From assembly GCA_041396845.1 (NCBI GenBank), contig JAWKXU010000001.1:620001-684000 (forward strand): 64,000 bases of DNA. Direction: 5' to 3'. Shown here in pieces: positions 61,246-64,000 of the stretch (position 1 is the first letter of the stretch; the number at the start of each line of letters is the position of its first letter). The notes under the pieces were generated by a model that saw nothing but the letters and a program-made list of their open reading frames with translations, searched no databases and was not told where the DNA came from. This DNA comes from JAWKXU01 sp020446465. Lineage in GTDB: Bacteria > Pseudomonadota > Alphaproteobacteria > Sphingomonadales > Sphingomonadaceae. A program made the translations under genes and the position numbers.

Positions 61246-61965
61246 TTGATCACACTTTACTATGTTTCCAGTCCCAACGTGCACAAGGTTTGCATCGCCC
61301 TTGAGGAAATGGGGCTTGCCTATGATCTCCAGCCGATTGATGTCAGCAAGAACGAGCACCGCGACCGCAGCAAGGTGGGCGGCGCGAAATATGGTCGTTT
61401 GCCGATTATCCGCGATGAAGATCCCGTAGGCGGCGGGGAGCCGGTCGTTACTTTCGAATCCGGCGCGATTCTCCAGTATCTTGCCGAAAAGACGGGTCAA
61501 TTTCTGCCGCAGGGCGATGTCCGTGCGCGCCAGCAGGTATTGCAATGGCTGTTCTGGCAGATGGGTGGTATCGGCCCGATTGGCGGACAATTGTTTCATT
61601 TCCGCGCTTTTGCGCCGGTGATCGCACCGGATTTTGACAACAGCTATGCAAAGGCGCGTTATGAAAAAATGTGGTCAGCCTTGCTGGAACTGATGAATGA
61701 ACAGCTGGGCGAAACCGCTTATCTGGCTGGCGCGTATTCTATCGCGGACATGGCCTGTCACCCATGGATTGATTACCTCCCGCCCGAAGCAGGGCTGGAC
61801 GCATTCCCGAATGTTCAGCGCTGGCTCCACGATGTGTCTGCAAGACCGGCAGTCGTTGCTGCTTATGCCCGTGCCTTTGCTCTCGACACGGGGTATGCCC
61901 GCAATGAAAAAGGCGCGAGCCAGTTTCCGGCAGAGGGTATCTTCCAGCACGTCGTGGTGACCTGA
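61246..61965 (+). CDS. Glutathione S-transferase family protein
   Basis: A 239-residue GST. The start is read as TTG 61246 with GGGAGAG at good spacing. The thioredoxin-like domain has YYVSSPNVHKVCIALEEMGL, GRLPIIRDED and ESGAILQYLAEKTG (the cis-Pro and Glu-Ser glutathione contacts). The all-helical domain ends with SIADMACHPWIDYLPP. The Ser/Asn-type active site recalls Nu-class and LigE/F-like enzymes. It could be a glutathione-dependent isomerase feeding the FAH-type hydrolase, or cleave an ether or halide. Confidence 0.9.
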   Translation: MITLYYVSSPNVHKVCIALEEMGLAYDLQPIDVSKNEHRDRSKVGGAKYGRLPIIRDEDPVGGGEPVVTFESGAILQYLAEKTGQFLPQGDVRARQQVLQWLFWQMGGIGPIGGQLFHFRAFAPVIAPDFDNSYAKARYEKMWSALLELMNEQLGETAYLAGAYSIADMACHPWIDYLPPEAGLDAFPNVQRWLHDVSARPAVVAAYARAFALDTGYARNEKGASQFPAEGIFQHVVVT

Positions 61966-62055
61966 ATTTTCGCGCCCGCTACCATGCTGGCGCGCAGGCA
62001 GATCGCATAACAACATTTGAAGCGCCTGTTCGGCGCGTTCGAGAGGAGAGATTTC

Positions 62056-62430
62056 ATGCTCAAGATGGTTGTTGAAGTTTACCGCAAGCCCGGCCTTTCG
62101 GTAGAAGAGTTTGAAGATTACTGGCTCAACAAACATGGGCCGCTGGTGCAGAAATACGGGCGCGCGATGGGCATGAAGCGTTATGTGCAGAGCCATAATG
62201 TGCCTTCCGAGGCCATTGCCGATTTTCGCAAAATGCGCGGCTGGCCCGATCCATGCGAAGCACTGGCGGAAGTCTGGTGGGAAAGCGAAGAGGCGATGCT
62301 GGCGGCGATGAACAGCCCTGAAGGTCAGGAAGCCTCCCGGATTCTGGCTGAAGACGAAGCCAAGTTTTGCGATATGACGCGCATCAGCGCTTTCCTGTCG
62401 AAAGAGCACGAGATCTACAACGATCTGTGA
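62056..62430 (+). CDS. EthD-family protein, single domain
   Basis: A 124-residue EthD protein: MVVEVYRKPGLSVEEFEDYW then NKHGPLVQKYG, with the CEALAEVWWESEEAMLAAM helix-strand end. The ATG at 62056 is preceded by GAGAGGAGAG; the in-frame upstream ATG at 62017 lacks a site. It is the third EthD gene in the window. The function is unknown. Confidence 0.85.
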   Translation: MLKMVVEVYRKPGLSVEEFEDYWLNKHGPLVQKYGRAMGMKRYVQSHNVPSEAIADFRKMRGWPDPCEALAEVWWESEEAMLAAMNSPEGQEASRILAEDEAKFCDMTRISAFLSKEHEIYNDL

Positions 62431-62531
62431 TCGTGTCGGGCAGAAAGTTGCTCTTGTGTTTCGGTGCCGGTGCCAAAGGTGCGGGCGCTGCGTGAAAGCA
62501 GCCGTGTAAAGTATAATGAATAGCAATTGGG

Positions 62532-62550
62532 ATTGAACCAATTGGTCAAT
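62532..62550. promoter_or_regulatory. Operator-like palindrome upstream of the extradiol gene (site 7)
   Basis: ATTGAACCAATTGGTCAAT contains the perfect 10-bp palindrome ACCAATTGGT with ATTG/CAAT outer arms offset by one base. It lies 56 bp before the dioxygenase start in a 175-bp gap, suggesting a separate promoter for the last two genes. Confidence 0.5.
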
Positions 62551-62605
62551 CAGCGTAACGTTAATTTTTTGGCGATGTGGAATCGCCCCGGAGGAAGAGG
62601 GTTAC

Positions 62606-63193
62606 ATGACACAGGCAAGGTCCGTCGACAGCAGCAAAACCATCCCACCCGCGCGGCTTGCGCATATTGTTTTGCGAACGTCCAATTTCGATGAGATGAT
62701 CGAATGGTACAAGGCTGTGCTGGGGTGCGAAATCGTCTACAAGGATGCGATTTTGTGCTTCATGACATACGACGAGGAACATCACCGCGTCGCTATTCTG
62801 AACATGCCTGACCTGAAACCGCAGGAAGACGGCTTTGCCGGGTTCCATCACGCGGCCTTCACGTTCGATTCCATGGCTGACCTGCTGTCCACTTACAAGC
62901 GCCTGCGTGACAAGGGGATCAAGCCGATCTTCCCGATCAACCATGGGCCTACGACTTCGATGTATTATGCGGACCCGGACGGCAACCAGCTGGAACTGCA
63001 GATCGAGAACTACGAAACCGTCGAAGAATCGACCAAGTTCTTCTTTACAGAGGCTTTTGCCGAAAACCCGATCGGTGTCGAATTTGACCCTGATGAACTG
63101 CTGGCACGGTTCGAGGCTGGCGAATCCGAAGAAACTCTCAAGGCCCGCCCGGATGTCGGTGCACGCGGTCTTGAAGCAGTGAAGTTGCGGTGA
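62606..63193 (+). CDS. Single-domain extradiol (VOC) dioxygenase
   Basis: A 195-residue vicinal-oxygen-chelate protein of the type I extradiol/BphC-like group. Likely Fe(II) ligands are H20 (LAHIVLRT), H82 (FHHAAF) and E130 (DPDGNQLEL). Classical BphC has two VOC modules (about 290 residues), so this is the compact one-module form plus a helical tail (VEFDPDELLARFEAGESEE). It would cleave a catechol formed by the hydroxylases of the window. Confidence 0.87.
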   Translation: MTQARSVDSSKTIPPARLAHIVLRTSNFDEMIEWYKAVLGCEIVYKDAILCFMTYDEEHHRVAILNMPDLKPQEDGFAGFHHAAFTFDSMADLLSTYKRLRDKGIKPIFPINHGPTTSMYYADPDGNQLELQIENYETVEESTKFFFTEAFAENPIGVEFDPDELLARFEAGESEETLKARPDVGARGLEAVKLR

Positions 63194-63624
63194 ACGATCC
63201 CATGGCAGAGATTACAACAGAGGATTACCTGGCGATCAGCCGTATCGTCTATCGCAGCTTCTGGCTGGTCGATCAGGGGAGGGCGGCAGAATCCGCCGCC
63301 CTGTTCACCAGCGATGCTTCGCTGACTTTCGGGGAAGGCGCACCGAAGCCTGGCACGCTTACCGGCGGTGAAATTCCTGCGATGATGCAGGCGCGTCAGG
63401 GGCAGACACAGGTGACATCGCGCCATGCGCTCAGCAACGTGCTGGTCGATCTGCGCGAAGATGGCGGTGTCGATGTCTATTCCATGCTCACGCTATTCCG
63501 TTCCGAAGACCCAAGCCCCAAGGCCGATGTCGCTTCAGTGGCGGACATTACTGACGTGATGGTGCGTGACGGGGGCGAGTGGAAAATCGCCAAACGGCTG
63601 GTGCAACCCGTTTTCAACGGTTGA
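63190..63624 (+). CDS. SnoaL-like/NTF2-fold protein
   Basis: A 144-residue SnoaL-like protein: ISRIVYRSFWLVDQGRAAESAALFTSD opening and VMVRDGGEWKIAKRLVQPVF end. The GTG start overlaps the extradiol stop (GTGA); an ATG at 63202 is the alternative. The tight coupling suggests it acts with the dioxygenase, for example on the ring-cleavage product. Confidence 0.83.
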   Translation: MNDPMAEITTEDYLAISRIVYRSFWLVDQGRAAESAALFTSDASLTFGEGAPKPGTLTGGEIPAMMQARQGQTQVTSRHALSNVLVDLREDGGVDVYSMLTLFRSEDPSPKADVASVADITDVMVRDGGEWKIAKRLVQPVFNG

Positions 63625-63676
63625 TGTCCAACTGCCGACGGGCAGGGGTGACAAATCCCTGACAGTCAATACAGAT

Positions 63677-63715
63677 CGGGCCGCTCTTTGCATAAGCGCG
63701 GCCCGTTTGTTTGTG
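63677..63715 (+). terminator. Intrinsic terminator at the end of the Rieske 2-extradiol group
   Basis: CGGGCCGC (63677-63684) pairs exactly with GCGGCCCG (63698-63705), followed by TTTGTTTGTG. It lies about 50 nt past the last plus-strand stop, before a convergent gene. A second stem, CCGTCCC/GGGACGG (63724-63751), may serve the opposite strand. Confidence 0.75.
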
Positions 63716-63761
63716 TTCGATGTCCGTCCCGTTCTGACTGCGTAGGGACGGGTGCGGAAGA

Positions 63762-64000
63762 TCAGGCAGTCGGGTCCATCACGATCTTCTTCAGCCCTTC
63801 GGGGCGTTCATGGAACAGACGATAGGCTTCGCTTCCATCTGACAGCTTCATGCGGTGGGAAACGATCGCGTTGAGCGGTTCCATCGGCATCCTGCCGCTG
63901 AGCAGGGCGTCCATCAGGTGTGGGACTTCGGCCTGAACGGAACAGACGCCGGCATAATATTGCAGGTTCTTGAACATCATTTCGATGTTGGGGAAGGGGA
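63762..64000 (-). CDS. C-terminal part of an MDR alcohol dehydrogenase-type protein, cut by the window edge
   Basis: The frame stays open to the right edge (PFPNIEMMFKN...) and ends after about 79 visible residues. The end pattern, LLSGRMPMEPLNAIVSHRMK followed by GSEAYRLFHERPEGLKKIVMD, is that of zinc-type medium-chain dehydrogenases of the tdh/threonine or formaldehyde dehydrogenase branch. The catalytic and NAD domains are outside the window, so the substrate is unknown. Confidence 0.8.
   Translation of the reverse strand, partial: PFPNIEMMFKNLQYYAGVCSVQAEVPHLMDALLSGRMPMEPLNAIVSHRMKLSDGSEAYRLFHERPEGLKKIVMDPTA

Noticed and set aside
1..64000. Known estrogen-degradation (edc) cluster or a classical testosterone cluster
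   Set aside because: No edcA-type P450, no indolepyruvate ferredoxin oxidoreductase and no two-module HsaC or HsaD equivalents were seen; similarity is limited to enzyme classes.
1..64000. tRNA, rRNA, CRISPR array, insertion sequence or prophage
   Set aside because: No cloverleaf, spacer-repeat ladder, transposase or phage protein was recognised on either strand.

Overview
The window looks like a piece of the chromosome or a large plasmid of a Gram-negative alphaproteobacterium, most likely a sphingomonad (Novosphingobium, Sphingobium or Sphingopyxis type). This is an inference. It rests on moderately high GC, GGAG-type ribosome binding sites, an outer-membrane TonB-dependent receptor, and a dense catabolic gene set of Rieske oxygenases, a Baeyer-Villiger monooxygenase, EthD, SnoaL-like and SDR proteins and CoA-ester enzymes. 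I see no rRNA, tRNA, CRISPR array, transposase or phage gene. Almost every gene fits one theme: oxidative breakdown of a hydrophobic, probably cyclic (terpenoid-, steroid- or aryl-like) carbon source through CoA thioesters. The substrate cannot be read from the sequence.

Left part (1-27 kb), CoA-ester chemistry. A minus-strand pair (amidohydrolase, acyl-CoA ligase) diverges from a long plus operon (2905-12149). That operon encodes two SCP2-type thiolase-fold proteins, a tandem DUF35/OB-fold protein, an MBL hydrolase, a PaaG-like isomerase, a two-subunit acyl-CoA dehydrogenase, a biotin carrier protein and an OadA/PycB-type carboxyltransferase. A minus block (SDR, MFS transporter, TetR) separates it from a second plus operon (15391-20893): a second biotin carrier, biotin carboxylase, a third carrier-like protein without the biotinyl lysine, a PaaH-like dehydrogenase, a hydratase and an NMO/IpdC-type flavoprotein. 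A minus operon (20920-27291) then carries two sister crotonases, a 3-oxoacid CoA-transferase, reductases and small EthD/SnoaL proteins.

Middle (27.5-41.6 kb). A minus run encodes class III CoA-transferase, luciferase-like monooxygenase, aldehyde dehydrogenase, Baeyer-Villiger monooxygenase and Zn alcohol dehydrogenase, preceded by an AraC regulator and an APH-like kinase/DUF6285 pair. A plus run encodes a CrtC/AttH-like protein, an HSL-family hydrolase and acetyl-CoA synthetase.

Right part (41.7-64 kb), ring oxidation. There are two paralogous Rieske oxygenase alpha subunits, each beside the same small helical protein; a second LLM/kinase/DUF6285 operon; an HsaA-like flavin monooxygenase with a divergent LysR; a PheA/TfdB-type FAD hydroxylase; an FAH hydrolase; a TonB receptor; a GST; and a single-domain extradiol dioxygenase. 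No ferredoxin or ferredoxin reductase for the Rieske enzymes is present.

The most unusual points are these. (1) A four-part biotin carboxylase set has one carrier with no acceptor lysine and a carboxyltransferase whose Lys and second His active-site positions are replaced. (2) A thiolase pair lacks the nucleophilic cysteine and sits with a zinc-less tandem DUF35 protein, suggesting a retro-aldolase. (3) The small Rieske-partner family occurs twice, with opposite gene order. (4) Two operator-like motifs recur in intergenic gaps. A CCGAAAA...TCGA motif marks the left-part promoters. A GACCA-AA-TGGTC palindrome, seen in several gaps between about 37 and 63 kb, may tie the right part into one regulon, with the TetR gene at 52145-52912 as the prime candidate.
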